A DNA stretch of 64,000 nt from Lunularia cruciata (Eukaryota > Streptophyta > Marchantiopsida > Lunulariales > Lunulariaceae): NCBI GenBank assembly GCA_948567375.1, contig OX419762.1:56376841-56440840 (forward strand), written 5' to 3'. Each line of letters opens with the position of its first letter. Positions within the stretch are counted from its first letter, which is position 1. The notes under the pieces were generated by a model. The model was not told the DNA's origin and did no database searches. It saw nothing but the letters and a program-made list of their open reading frames with translations. A program made the translations under genes and the position numbers. Positions 44,518-55,474 of this stretch are shown here, in pieces.

Positions 44518-45468
44518 AGTCCAAAGACATGAAGAAATTGAAGAACTTCGGAAAGTGGAAGACTCAAGGAAGAAAACACTGAGTGTGCTACAAGGAAGCA
44601 ACGTAGAGAAGGAGAAGGAATTGCAGAAGCAAGCCGGAGAATTAAAGGAGCAGGCGATGTGGCTGAGCAAGATGAAGGAGGAAGTGAGTGATGTGCGCAT
44701 CGAGAATGTTCATCTGAAGGCGATGACCATCATGATGGAGCAAGAGTTGGACAGCTTGAAGAAGAGTGCCGCAGCAAAAGATCAAGCATGGCAGAGCGAA
44801 TTGGCATCCAAGCAAGAAGAAGAAGAGGGTTTGCGAGAACTTGTCAAGAGTGCGGAACAACAGAAGATGCAGTATGAAGAGGAGAAGAAGATGCTTGCTG
44901 CAGAATACAAAGATGAGTTGCAGATGTATCGGGAGGAGTTGAAGGTAGAACGTTTTCGGGGAAATGCATCGGAAGCAGTAGGAGACATTGCAGGGAAATT
45001 ACGAGCACTCTTAAGCACGGAGGCTGAAGAAGCTCGTCTGCATGAGTTGAAGTTACTTGTGCAGGAGACTTGGAAGCAAAGAGCCAAGGATGTGGACATG
45101 AATACCTTGCTAATTCGGTTGAGAGAACGCATAGATAGGAAAATGTTGGAGGTAGAAAGTAATGTTAGTCTTAGGCTAGATTTAGTCAATTCGGAGTTAG
45201 AGAAAATTCGGACTAGTGTGATAGTGGATAAGAAACCCGATGTCACAGATGTAGGAACTCAAGTGTCATCGGACTTGCTAAGTGATGCTTTAGAGAAGAG
45301 TGGGTCAGGAGATAAAGCAGTAGCTGGAGTTCAATTGCAGATTGTAGTGAAGAAGTTGTAGAATTAGTGAAGAAATTAGTAGAATCAGTCGTACCCAAAG
45401 AAGGTGAGATAGTAAGAAGATCATCGGGTTTGGGAGCCGATGATGAGGTAGACATCGGATCGGGATAG
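44518..45468 (+). pseudogene. LTR-borne ORF in B2 5' LTR, C-terminal coiled coil
   Basis: Continues from 36686: 'VQRHEEIEELRKVEDSRKKT' then 'QGSNVEKEKELQKQAGELKE' (44590-44650). Long E/K/L/Q-rich coiled coil to about 45000, then 'ARLHELKLLVQET' and 'DRKMLEVESNVSLRLDL'. It reads through both positions where the 3' LTR copy has stops (Q codons here). A 10-base deletion near 45325 relative to the 3' LTR shifts the frame to a stop at 45359-45361. The original end ('DIGSG') is at about 45468. A 15-base in-frame deletion lies near 45025. Confidence 0.8.
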
Positions 45469-45588
45469 AAGTCAATTTTGAGATAGGAAGAGGTAGATAT
45501 AAAGAGATGGATTGTCCCTTGGGATCTGTAGGTAGGAAAAGATGTTAGGAAGCGGTGCCTAGGTAGGCAAGTCTGCCATTTGCTTTAG

Positions 45589-45596
45589 TATTTAAG
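45589..45596 (+). promoter_or_regulatory. Putative TATA box of B2 5' LTR
   Basis: TATTTAAG, conserved in four B-family LTRs. It lies about 120 bases after the end of the LTR ORF and about 680 bases before the PBS. It would drive the gag-pol transcript. Confidence 0.6.
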
Positions 45597-46279
45597 TGAA
45601 GCATTTGTAGTACGATGTTATTCAGTATTCATCTTCTGAAGATAGATAAAGCAAAGTGCTGGTTTCAGTAGTCGTCGCTTAAGCTTAATTCCAATTGTCA
45701 ATTTTGTGTTTGTGTTTGTGTTTGTGAGTGTGTGGAGAATTCCAAAGAGCAAGTCAATGTGTTTGTGGATGTTGGAATCTACAGCCTTGATCTTCATTCT
45801 ATGTGTTTGATCCTGAGTGAAGTGCATCGGAGCAATGCCTTGACAGCTCTGAGAGGAATTGTAGTGTTGTTAGTATTCTGCATTTGTGAGTGTAGTGCGA
45901 AGTTGATGTGAAGCAATTTTGATCGAGGAAGTTGTGTCTTCAGTGGAGGGATGGAACACAATTCTGAGGTGAAATCGGTCTTTGCAGTGAAGTACCATCT
46001 TTGGGAGAATCTGAATCATCACAATCAAGAGTTGTTTGGACAGAATTTACTATGATGTGATTATATGTGTGCATTCGTGACAAGTGGTCAAGATTGTGAG
46101 CTTGTTACTCTCTTCTGGGTGTAGTTTCTACCTGAGAGATTAAAGAAGACATCAAGAAGAACTGCAATTGTGACTTTTGACTTTGTATTTGACCAATTCT
46201 GGATAGTATCTCTGTGGGAACAAACTTTACTGACCCGATTACCGCAAAAGTGATATTTGCCGGGTTGTCAGATGATTTT

Positions 46280-46297
46280 TGGCGCCGCTGCTGGGGA
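46280..46297 (+). other. B2 primer binding site
   Basis: TGGCGCCGCTGCTGGGGA, eight bases after the LTR. It is close to the TGGCGCCGTTGCCGGGGA site of plant Tat/Athila-type elements. It proves that 34778-46272 is a 5' LTR rather than a separate element. Confidence 0.9.
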
Positions 46298-46360
46298 TAC
46301 AAATCTTGGAAGTGGAAGAATACAAAGCCAAATTTGAAACTGGGTGTCCACGCAATATGA

Positions 46361-48400
46361 ATGTGTGCATCAAGAGAACAACGGGAAGAGAGAGCTCAAA
46401 GACAAGAAGTACAACGTGAAGAAGATGAACGTTTGAAAGCCCCATACACTTCAGACAAAATCAAACAAGAAGAGTTGGACTTTCAACTTCTCCATGAAGT
46501 ACAAGCAGCCCTGTGCGAACTTGACCAAAAGAGACACAAAGGAGGTTGGCAAGGCTACTTTTCATCCCCGTCTTCCAAGAACAAGAAAGACTCGAGCGGG
46601 CAGACATACGTGCTATGACCCAATACACCGACTTCTCCTAAAGCTATAAAGGAAGTCGATTTCATTAAGAAGTTTGTTCGAGAAAAGACAATGCGAACAC
46701 TTATGGAGGAAGAGTGTCAACATCTGGTACGAATAATTCCTTGGTTATCCCAAAGAAGATTTGAAGATCAGACGGAAGCTGTGGACCCTCTTACTTCTGA
46801 TCGGGTTGAAGTAGACACCACCAAAGAAGAAGAAATTGTCAAAGACGACCCCAATTTGAACTCGACAAATTGGAACTCGTGGGCAGACAACACGGTGTCC
46901 ATACCCAGTAGCTCTGCGGTTCCCGTAAGTTCAAACTTACTCCACCCAAATCCGCCGCACCAAACGATGTCTTTGTTACCCGTGACCCAACATGCTTATC
47001 AAAAGTATAAAGGTATAGAGCAAGACAAAGATACTGACAAATTCATTGAGGAATTTGAAGTCATTTCCTTTGCCAATAAGGAACATGACTCTGCGGATCG
47101 ACTGCAGATTTTTCCAAGTCTGCTCTGAAAGAAGGCTCGGAGCTGGTATACTCATGTAACGCAGAAGGGATTTACACTAGTAGACTGGGCAGACTTACGG
47201 AATGGCTTCCTGGAACGATTTTGGAAAGTGGATTATGATATGAGTGTCTTTGCGGCACTTAATGATTTGGACCAAGGAAAGAAGGAAAATTTGAGAGATT
47301 ACTCTTAGCGGTTCATGGCCTTGTTGAACCAAGTCTTGAAGCAATCCGGGGTGGTGGGTTATTCCGATGCCCAAGCCATTACCTGGTTTCTCAGTGGTCT
47401 TTCACTAGTGATTCGAATCTTTGCCAGGGAGAGAAATGTAACCTCTCTGGACAAAGTCCTCAAACATGTTGCCCGATATGAGGCGGCTCATTCTAACTCG
47501 TCCAGTAATCAAAGAAATTGTGAGAAGAAAGGCAAAAAGCCAAGACAAAGAGCTTCACGTAGTACTTCTCCTTCTTCGGAAGAATCCTCCACTTCTTCTA
47601 GTTCTTCTTTGGAATCCGACGAAGAACCCAAGCCAAGAAAAATACGAAGACGTGGGGGAAAGAAGCCCGTAACACCGCCAGTAAAGAATATATCCAAGGC
47701 GGATCAAAAGTTGGAAAATTTGATTAAAGAGTTTGTGGATTTTAAAATTCAGATGATTGGGGCGAAGGACCGAAGAAAACCACCATCATTTGGACGACCA
47801 AATATATGGTGCATTGCATGTGGTAAATCCGGCCACGCTAATACGGAGTGTTTAACTCGCATTGCATTTCCAGTGCAATAAATAGATTGGGTTCTTGGAT
47901 GGGATCAAGGCAAAGAAGAAGATACGGTATATCAAACCCAAGATACACAGCCTCCATCAAGCCCATCATATCAAGGTCCCAAGTTTGGACCACGGGAGTA
48001 CAATCCTACTGTTCCTCCATGAAGACCCCCAATGGGTGGTCAGAATAGACCTCAAAATGTTGCACCGGGTGCTTGTTACAATTGTGGCTCAATGGGACAT
48101 TGGTCTCCAAATTGTCCGGAGCCAAGATGACAAATTGGGTACATACCCCTTTGTGGGAATTGTAAAGGATCGGGGCACACAAGAAACCAGCGCTCGCAAC
48201 CACCCAATCCAAAGCCCCCTGTCAAGTATGTTCAGACTCTTGCTGAGCGTGCTATGCTCCAGGCTAAGGGGGACACTAACGTCAATTGTATTACACTCGA
48301 GGAAGAGAGGCCTCAAGAAGGGAGTCCAGCTTCAGAAGGGGATTGGCCGGACCTCGAAATTTTGAAGGTAGAAACTTGCACGGAGAGAAAGAATTGAGTT
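46361..48400 (+). pseudogene. B2 gag
   Basis: One frame (46361, 46691, 47315 and 48416 share it) with scattered stops at 46616, 47126, 47306 and 47879. An N-terminal charged segment is followed by capsid 'ARSWYTHVTQKGFTLVDWAD', 'LRNGFLERFWKVDYD' and 'LNDLDQGKKENLRDYS' (47135-47310). Three nucleocapsid-type knuckles: CIACGKSGHANTEC (47810-47851), CYNCGSMGHWSPNC (48074-48115) and CGNCKGSGHTRNQR (from 48152, last C changed to R). The second and third are separated by a stop. Most stops sit at positions that C-to-T or G-to-A changes would explain. Confidence 0.88.
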
Positions 48401-50990
48401 TCTGAAGAAACAAGTATGGCATCGTCTTCTTCCTGGAAAATGAAGAGACTGCAACCTAAAGCTATCCTTTCTGCCAAAGAAGAAAAGGTCCTAGTGGAAG
48501 CTAAAGCCAAAGCTTTGCAGAAAGAAATTAAGGAACCAGTACTACGCACGCGGGAGATGAGTGTGGAAGCAAATACAAAGACGCAAACCCCCATATTTCC
48601 GGCAGATATCAGGTCTGAAGTAAAAGACCTGATCCAAGCCGAAGTTGGTCAACTCAATGATCATCGGGTCAACCACCTATGCCCACCGGTTTACCATCCT
48701 CAAGCATCCCAAAGTTTGCTTTGAACAGGCACACAACTCAGAACCAAAGCCAAAGACAAAGCAGGTGAAATTGGGAGGAGTCCCACAGTACAATATTGTG
48801 GCAGATATGGCGTCTACAAGCACAAATGTCACGTTTAAGCAATTATGGAAGGACAATAAGCTTTATAAAAAGCAGCTAAGCCCAGCTCTCAAGAAAGTAA
48901 GGGCGATGACAAAGAAGGACTTGCCCGCAATTTATCGTATTGAATAGGAAGACTTGGGATCTCCCGAGGTGGATGCGGAGATAGCAGGCTGCATGATTAC
49001 ATCCATACCCATTGATTTGGGGTCGGGTGTAAATGTCATGACAGAAGACACTGCACATCGACTGGAGTACACAACATTTGAACCAACACCCCGGATTCTT
49101 AAGTTTGCGGATCAAACTTGGAGACGGCCCTTGGGCATGCTGTCAAACATCACCACGATTATAGGAGGGGTGCCTTTCAAATTACATTACATTGTGTTAT
49201 GACCAATAACCAAAATTGGCTACCCTCTCTTGATCGGGAGACCCTAGTTGTACAGTGCCCACGTTATGGTGGATTGGCACCAGCAAAAATTATGATTTAA
49301 AGACATTTCGTCTAAAGAACAAAAGCTGGTGACCGTAAGTTGGACAAAGGTTCCTCATCTTGGGGAAACTACTTTGTCAGAAGACGAGGATGAATCCAAA
49401 GATTCATCGTCTTTGTCTTCTAAGGACTCCAAAGCCGACGTCCAAGTAAATTATTTGGAATGCTACAAGGTAGAAGTCGACGATGAAGACCCATACAACA
49501 TCGCCTCGGGTGAACAAGACTTGGAGGAAGGGGGTTTGACGGCAGTACGACTCAGGTTGAGTCGAGTAAGTCACGTAGAAGGTGTCATTAACCCCGATGA
49601 CTGTCAAGATGTGGTCTTGACTGAAGAAAAGATTTTAAAAACTTCAAAGACAGTCACCACCAAGGAGTTGGCAAGATACACTGCCCTATTCATAGAGTTC
49701 CAGGATGTATTTGCCTGGTCTACTGACCAAATGCCGGGAATTCTACGAGAATTTGGCGAGCACCGGATTGATCTGGTCGAAGGTGCAGTTCCGGTTCGGT
49801 AAAGACAATACCGCCTGAACCCAAAGTACTCCCTCCTAGTAAAAGATGAAATTGATAAGTACTTAGGGGCCAGAATAATTTTCCCTGTTCTAAGCAGTGA
49901 GTGGGTTTCACCCATTGTCATCGTTCCAAAGAAGAAGACCGGGAAAATTTGAGTATGCCAAGATTTTTGCAAATTGAACGCAGTCACCAGAAAGGATCAT
50001 CATCCTTTACCATTTACAGACACAATTCTGGACCAAGTAGCTAGTCATCCATGCTATAGTTTTCTCGATGGATTTTTAGGGTACAATCAGGTATCCATTC
50101 AAGAAGAAGACAAGGACAAAACCACATTCACAACTGATTGGGGCACGTTTGCTTACAATCAAATGCCCTTTGGGTTGTGTAATGCTCCTGCTACTTTCCA
50201 AAGGATGATGAATTCAATATTCAAAGATTTCTTGCGTAAATTTGTGGAGGTCTTCATTGATGATTTTTGTGTGTTTGGGCGAAGAGAGGTACATATAGAT
50301 TATCTTTGACAAACTTTAGAAAGGTGTCGTTTTGCCGGTTTGTCATTACACCCGGAGAAATGCTTCTTTGCAATGAAGGAGGGAATTTTTCTAGGGCATC
50401 GGGTGTCAAGCCAAGGAATTGAAGTGGATGTCAAGAAGGTTAAATTAATTGCAGCTTTGGAATCCCCAAAGAACCTCTGGGAGCTGAGAGCCTTCTTAGG
50501 ACATGTTGGATACTACAGACGCTTTGTGTCAAACTATGTAGTGCTTGCTGCACCACTTACAAAGCTTCTGAAGAAATCTGAAGATTATCTGTGGGAAGCA
50601 ACTTAGGAAGAAGCTTTCCAAGTATTGAGGAAGAAACTGGTTGAAGCACCAATCATGAGGGCCCCAAATTGGGATGCCCCTTTTCATGTGTATGTGGACA
50701 CTTCGTCCATGGCCATCGGAGTTGTCTTAAGTCAAAAGGACGAGAAGAAAAAGGACTACCCGGTGTATTATGCCAGCCGACAACTTTCTGTTTCTGAAAA
50801 GAACTATTCAACAACTGAAAGAGAAGCCCTCGGAATGGTGTATGCCTGCAAGAAATTTTATCACTATCTGTTAGGATACAAATTCGTCTTCTATGTGGAC
50901 CATTATGCACTGCAACACTTGGTCAAGAAGGCGGATTTGTCAGGCAAATTGCACGATGGATCTAGTTGTTACAAGAATTCACATACACTG
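48401..50990 (+). pseudogene. B2 protease, RT and RNase H
   Basis: A K/A/E-rich linker (48416-48724) is followed, after a frame change, by protease 'CMITSIPIDLGSGVNVMTED' (48990-49050; D-L-G-S in place of D-S/T-G) and 'YPLLIGRPWL'-like sequence broken near 49200. RT: 'SEWVSPIVIVPKKKTGKI' followed by a stop, 'DGFLGYNQVSIQEEDKDKT', 'MPFGLCNAPATFQRMM', catalytic FIDDFCVFG (FIDD 50253-50264). RNase H: 'FHVYVDTSSMAIGVVLSQ' (D-T-S), 'KNYSTTEREALGMVYACKKF' and 'YVDHYALQHL'. A 1-base deletion near 50945 shifts the frame before integrase. Stops lie near 49200, 49800, 49950, 50307 and 50604. Confidence 0.92.
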
Positions 50991-52432
50991 TACAAGTAAG
51001 GAAAGGAGCTTCGCATTCAAATGCGGACTTCTTATCTAAGTTAGAAACTCAAGACCAAGATTTGGAAATCGATGATCGGTTCCCTAATGAAGAGCTATAT
51101 CATTTAATGACGGTGCAAAGTACATGGTATGCGGCAGAACATCATTATTTGCATACGTGCCATTGTCCTGAGGGGCTGGATCCGGAACAAAGGGCAGTCT
51201 TCCTTCGGAAAATGGGACCGTACCAATTAAAACACAACATTTTGTTTAAAATGGGCGAAGATGAGATACTTCAAAGATGCTTGGAAGCATACGAAGTAGG
51301 CGGAGTCATCAAATCCTTGCACTCGGAAGCCTCGAGGGGACATTATGCCCTGAAAAATACGGTGAAGAAAATTCTTTCGGCAGGGTATTGGTGGCCTACG
51401 ATGTATAAAGATATGCATGCCTATATTTGGAGTTGTGATGCCTATCAAAGAACATGGAAACCGACGTCGACTTCCCAGTGGCCTTTGAAACCAATTTTGC
51501 CTCTGGCCCCATTCAAGAAATGGGGTATTGATTTTGTGGGACCTATTCAACCAGTAACTCATGTCACAAGGAAGAGGTACATCTTAGTATGTACAGATTA
51601 TGCCACCAAGATGGTGGAAGCAAAGGCAACACAAAGAGATGATGCGGAGACAGTAGCAGAATTTTTCTTCCGAAACATCATTTCCTGTTATGGGTGTCCT
51701 CTGGAATTGGTCAATGATTGGGGAACTCATTTTTTGAACTCAATGGTGGAAGCGTTAACCAAATACTTCCAAATTAAGCATCGGAAGACCACGCCTTACA
51801 ACCCGAAAGCAAATGGACTCACAGAGAAAGCCAATGGATTGCTGTGTAAAATTTTAAATAAGGTGGCAATCAATTATGCCTATGACTGGGATACAAAGTT
51901 ACCTGCAGCGTTATGGGCATATCGGACAACGGAAAAAATTACTACCAAGCAAACTCCTTATTTTTTGACTTATGGATTGCATCCCATATTACCAGTTGAA
52001 TTTGAAGTACTAACATATAGAATTCTTTGTGAAGAATGATTGTCAAAGGAAGAAAGTCAAGATCTTCGGATCCATCAACTGATGTGGTTGGAAGAGAAAA
52101 GGGACGATGGAATGCAAACTACAAAGGAAATTCAAGAACAACGGAAATTTCGGCACGATAAAAGAATCAAACCTGTGACTGTTCAAGAAGGAGATCTGGT
52201 ATTATTATATGATAATCGCCGCGTATTTTTTCCAGGAAAATTACATCTGAGGTGGATGGTACCGTATCATGTGATGCACATTTATGATAATGGTTCTATT
52301 CAACTCGTAGACCTGGATGGCAATCCTTTTGCAACTCGCGTCAATGGTTGGAGGGTGAGAGAATATTGGACTCCAAACCCGACTTTGTATAAAAACCTAA
52401 TTGTCGGTGTTTGCGGGGACGCTCACATTTGA
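50966..52432 (+). pseudogene. B2 integrase
   Basis: 'KGASHSNADFLSKLE' at the RNase H/INT border. Zinc finger 'RGHYALKNTVKKILSAGYWW' ... 'CDAYQ', where the second C is lost. Core: 'FVGPIQPV', 'YILVCTDYATKMVEA' (D), 'LVNDWGTHFLN' (D, unusual ND-WG for SD-NG), 'PYNPKANGLTEKANGLLCKI' (E). A stop at 52037-52039 lies before the C-terminal part (52040-52432), which ends '...DNGSIQLVDLDGNPF' and 'VNGWRVREYW'. No chromodomain was recognised. Confidence 0.92.
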
Positions 52433-52443
52433 GGGAGGGGGTA
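52431..52443 (+). other. B2 polypurine tract
   Basis: GAGGGAGGGGGTA directly before the 3' LTR start TGTGGTACCC; conserved in B1 (31092-31105). It fixes the start of the LTR upstream of the ORF. Confidence 0.85.
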
Positions 52444-52796
52444 TGTGGTACCCACATTTTTTGTTTTTTTATGGTTAGTGGTGTTTAAGAGACGAAGTAA
52501 GCACAGAAAAGTTGAATTGCGGACAAAGAAGAGGCAAAAGTAACTTCGGAGGAAAGCCAAAGAAGCTGATATTGGATCCGATGATGGAGGTACTCAGAAG
52601 AAGAGTACGCCGGAAACAGGCTGAAGATCATCATCTTTGGGTTGGAAAATGCAGGAACGATGAAGACCGTTTAACAACCTCTGTACGTGGCAAGAAAGTG
52701 CATTTCAAGAAATGGCGGGGGCAGAATAAGCATGTCTTGACAGTGACCGAGAGTGCACACAGAAGAGAGAAATCCATAGATGAAATCAACTGAAGA

Positions 52797-55346
52797 ATGA
52801 CTGCGATTCGGGGCAATATAAAATTGCGACTGTGTAGGGGGAAGTTGAATTCGCTAAGTAAATTTCCAATTCCTTTGAGTAGTTGTCTTGTAGTAATGCG
52901 TGTCCGGAAGCCCGTCGAGAGTGAAATTTTCCAGAACCCTGAGGGAGTTAGAGTGTCTCGTCCAAGAGAGGGGCTGATCTTCCAACAGCGTAGAACAAGA
53001 GAACAAATCATGGCGAAGAAGGTGGCCAATGCACTGGCAGTGAGAGGTTTTGCAATTCAAAGAGTAGATGTAGTAGCCAGAATTGAAGTCTTGGTTAGAC
53101 TTTGTATTACCTTTTTAGCATGGAACTGGAATTTCAGTTTCTCGAGAGTGATGGCAGAGATCACTGCCAGTAATTGTGAGGAGGGTCCCGAAATGGAGGG
53201 GAAGAGAGGCAATCCGGCTCGATGGACTGAGTCGGATTGGAAGTTAGTCATGGGGAGAGAAGCAGGAGAGCCAATAGGGATCACCTTCTATCAGAAGTGT
53301 GATGCTGCAGAGGGGACGGCGGAGATTTGCAATTCGTTTTTTGCTCCAAGAACTACGAATGGTTACAAGGTAGAATCCTATTGGGACCCGATCCAAAGAA
53401 GTATCGTGAGGGCAATGATGGCCATGTTCAAACTAGAGCGAACAACGTACGTAACCATGCAGCAAGCAGTCTTCTTCCATCAGATGTTTGCAGGTGTACC
53501 AGTGAATTGGGCAAAGTGTTTCCATCATCGAACAAGGCAGATGGTGGTGAATTGGCAAATGGGCTTGCCATCGCATTATTTTGCACCATTCGCAGCACAT
53601 TTCTACTTCGGCCTGAACTTGCTCTCTAAAGACAAGCGTCATCGTATGGTCTCCCACATGCACCCTGATTTGAGACAAGAAGCCGACGAAGAGGAGCGAC
53701 AGTATATGCTTCATCTGCGAGCGAATGACGAGTACTTTGCAAGGATGGGACAATGGAAGATCAAAGATATTGCTAGTCCGAAGACGAAGAAGCGAAGTAA
53801 ACCCGAAGAAGCCAAATCATTGCCCATCCAATGCAAGACTCGGAGGCTGATGTTGAAGACTACTAACGTCATAAGAAGGGCATCATTGGGATCGGAGTCA
53901 GATGAAGAAACTGAGTTGCAAGAAGAGGACTCGGAAGAAGAAGAGCTCACGTTGAAAAGTGAGGAGTCTGGGAGCAAAAGTGAGGGAGAGCCAGAAGTCC
54001 AACAATCGGAGGTAGTAAGTGAGGCTGGCAAAGCAATGATGGAGAACAAGCCAAGACCCAAAGCAAAGAAGGAGTATCCCGTAGGGCTGAGTTCAAGAGG
54101 CCAAGACAAAGACAGTGCCGACACTATGAAGATACAAAGATCGCGACTTTGGATGAAGGAGCCAATGACACCGGAAAAGACTCTAGACAAAGGTGGCAAT
54201 GATGAAGAAGAAAATTTTGGCGGGATAGCATATTTGACGAAGGTGGTCACACCCTTGCTTGAGTTGTTGAAAGAACATCGGATGGGAATTGCCCAAGATT
54301 GAAGGAAAGGGATGAATGAGCTGCAGGTGGTGAAGCATCTTTTGAATGAAGTGCAGGAGCTCCATGAGCATCAAGTCCAAAGACATGAAGAAATTGAAGA
54401 ACTTTGGAAAGAGGAAGACTCAAGGAAGAAAACACTAAGCGTGCTATAGGGAAGCTGCACAGAGAAGGAGAAGGAATTGCAGAAGCAAGCCGGAGAATTA
54501 AAGGAGCAGGCGATGTGGCTGAGCAAGATGAAGGAGGAAGTGAGTGATGTGCGCATCGAGAATGTTCATCTGAAGGCGATGACCATCATGATGGAGCAAG
54601 AGTTGGACAGCTTGAAGAAGAGTGCCACAGCAAAAGATCAAGCATGGCAGAGAGAATTGGCGTCCAAGCAAGAAGAAGAAGAGCGTTTGCGAGAACTTGT
54701 CAAGAGTGCAGAACAACAGAAGATGCAGTATGAAGAGGAGAAGAAGATGCTTGCTGTAGAATACAAAGACGAGTTGCAGGTGTATCGGGAGGAGTTGAAG
54801 GTAGAACGTTCTCAGGGATATGCATCGGAAGTAGTAGGAGACATTGTAGGGAAATTACAAGCACTCTTAAGCACGGAGGCTGAAGGAAGATTGGAAGAAG
54901 CTCGTCTGCATGAGTTGAAGTTACTTGTGCAGGAGACTCGGAAGAGAAGAGCCAAGGATGTGGACATGAATACCTTGCTTATTTGGTTGAGAGAACGCGT
55001 AGATAGGAAAATGTTGGAGGTAAAAAGTAATGTTAGTCTTAGGCTAGATTTAGTCAATTCAGAGTTAGAGAAAATTCGGACTAGTGTGATAGTGGATAAG
55101 AAACCCAATGTCGTAGATGTAGGAACTCAAGTGTCATCAGACTTGCTAAGTGACGCTTTAGAGAAGAGTGGGTCAGGAGATAAAGCAGTAGCTGGAGTAA
55201 CCCGGAGTTCAATTGCAGATTGTAGTGAAGAAGTTGTAGAATTAGTGAAGAAATTAGTAGAGTCAGTTGTACCCAAAGAAGGTAAGATAGTAAGAAGATC
55301 ATCGGGTTTGGAAGCCAATGATGAGGTAGACATCGGATCGGGATAG
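52797..55346 (+). pseudogene. LTR-borne ORF, B2 3' LTR copy (850 codons, two internal stops)
   Basis: Product of unknown function, encoded in U3 downstream of pol. One frame: 501 codons to a TGA (54300-54302), a TAG near 54447, then 54477-55346 (289 codons). The 5' LTR has glutamine codons at both stops. Residues ~120-310 form a likely globular region ('WTESDWKLVMGREAGEPIGI', 'NGYKVESYWDP', 'ERTTYVTMQQAVFFHQMF', 'PFAAHFYFGLNLL'). Residues ~360-450 are acidic and charged ('ELQEEDSEEEELTLKSEES'). Beyond ~480 there is a long coiled coil ('KEKELQKQAGELKEQAMWLS'; 'ELKKSATAKDQAWQRELASK'-like heptads). No signal peptide or clear membrane span was seen, so it does not look like an envelope protein. 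The start is uncertain: an in-frame stop at 52794 precedes it in both LTRs. Confidence 0.8.
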
Positions 55347-55466
55347 AAGTCAATTTTGAGATAGGAAGAGGTAGATATGAAGAGATGGGTTGTCCCTTGG
55401 GATCTGTAGGTAGGAAAAGATGTTAGGAAGCGGTGCCTAGGTAGGCAAGTCTGCCATTTGCTTCAG

Positions 55467-55474
55467 TATTTAAG
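55467..55474 (+). promoter_or_regulatory. Putative TATA box of B2 3' LTR
   Basis: TATTTAAG, same position as in the 5' LTR (45589-45596) and the solo LTR (29523-29530). Confidence 0.6.

Larger units (their letters stand above)
44518..46272 (+). repeat. B2 5' LTR, part 2
   Basis: Resumes at the AGTCC duplication and is collinear with 54374-56143. Ends GGGTTGTCA next to the PBS region. Contains the C-terminal half of the LTR ORF, the TATTTAAG box and R-U5. Confidence 0.93.

Noticed and set aside
52797..54302. Envelope-like gene
   Set aside because: Right position after pol, but no signal peptide, transmembrane segment or cysteine pattern seen.
54477..55346. Host gene for a structural-maintenance or kinesin-like coiled-coil protein
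   Set aside because: Lies within an LTR with all boundary marks and is repeated in the other LTR and solo copies; coiled-coil similarity alone is not evidence of a host family.
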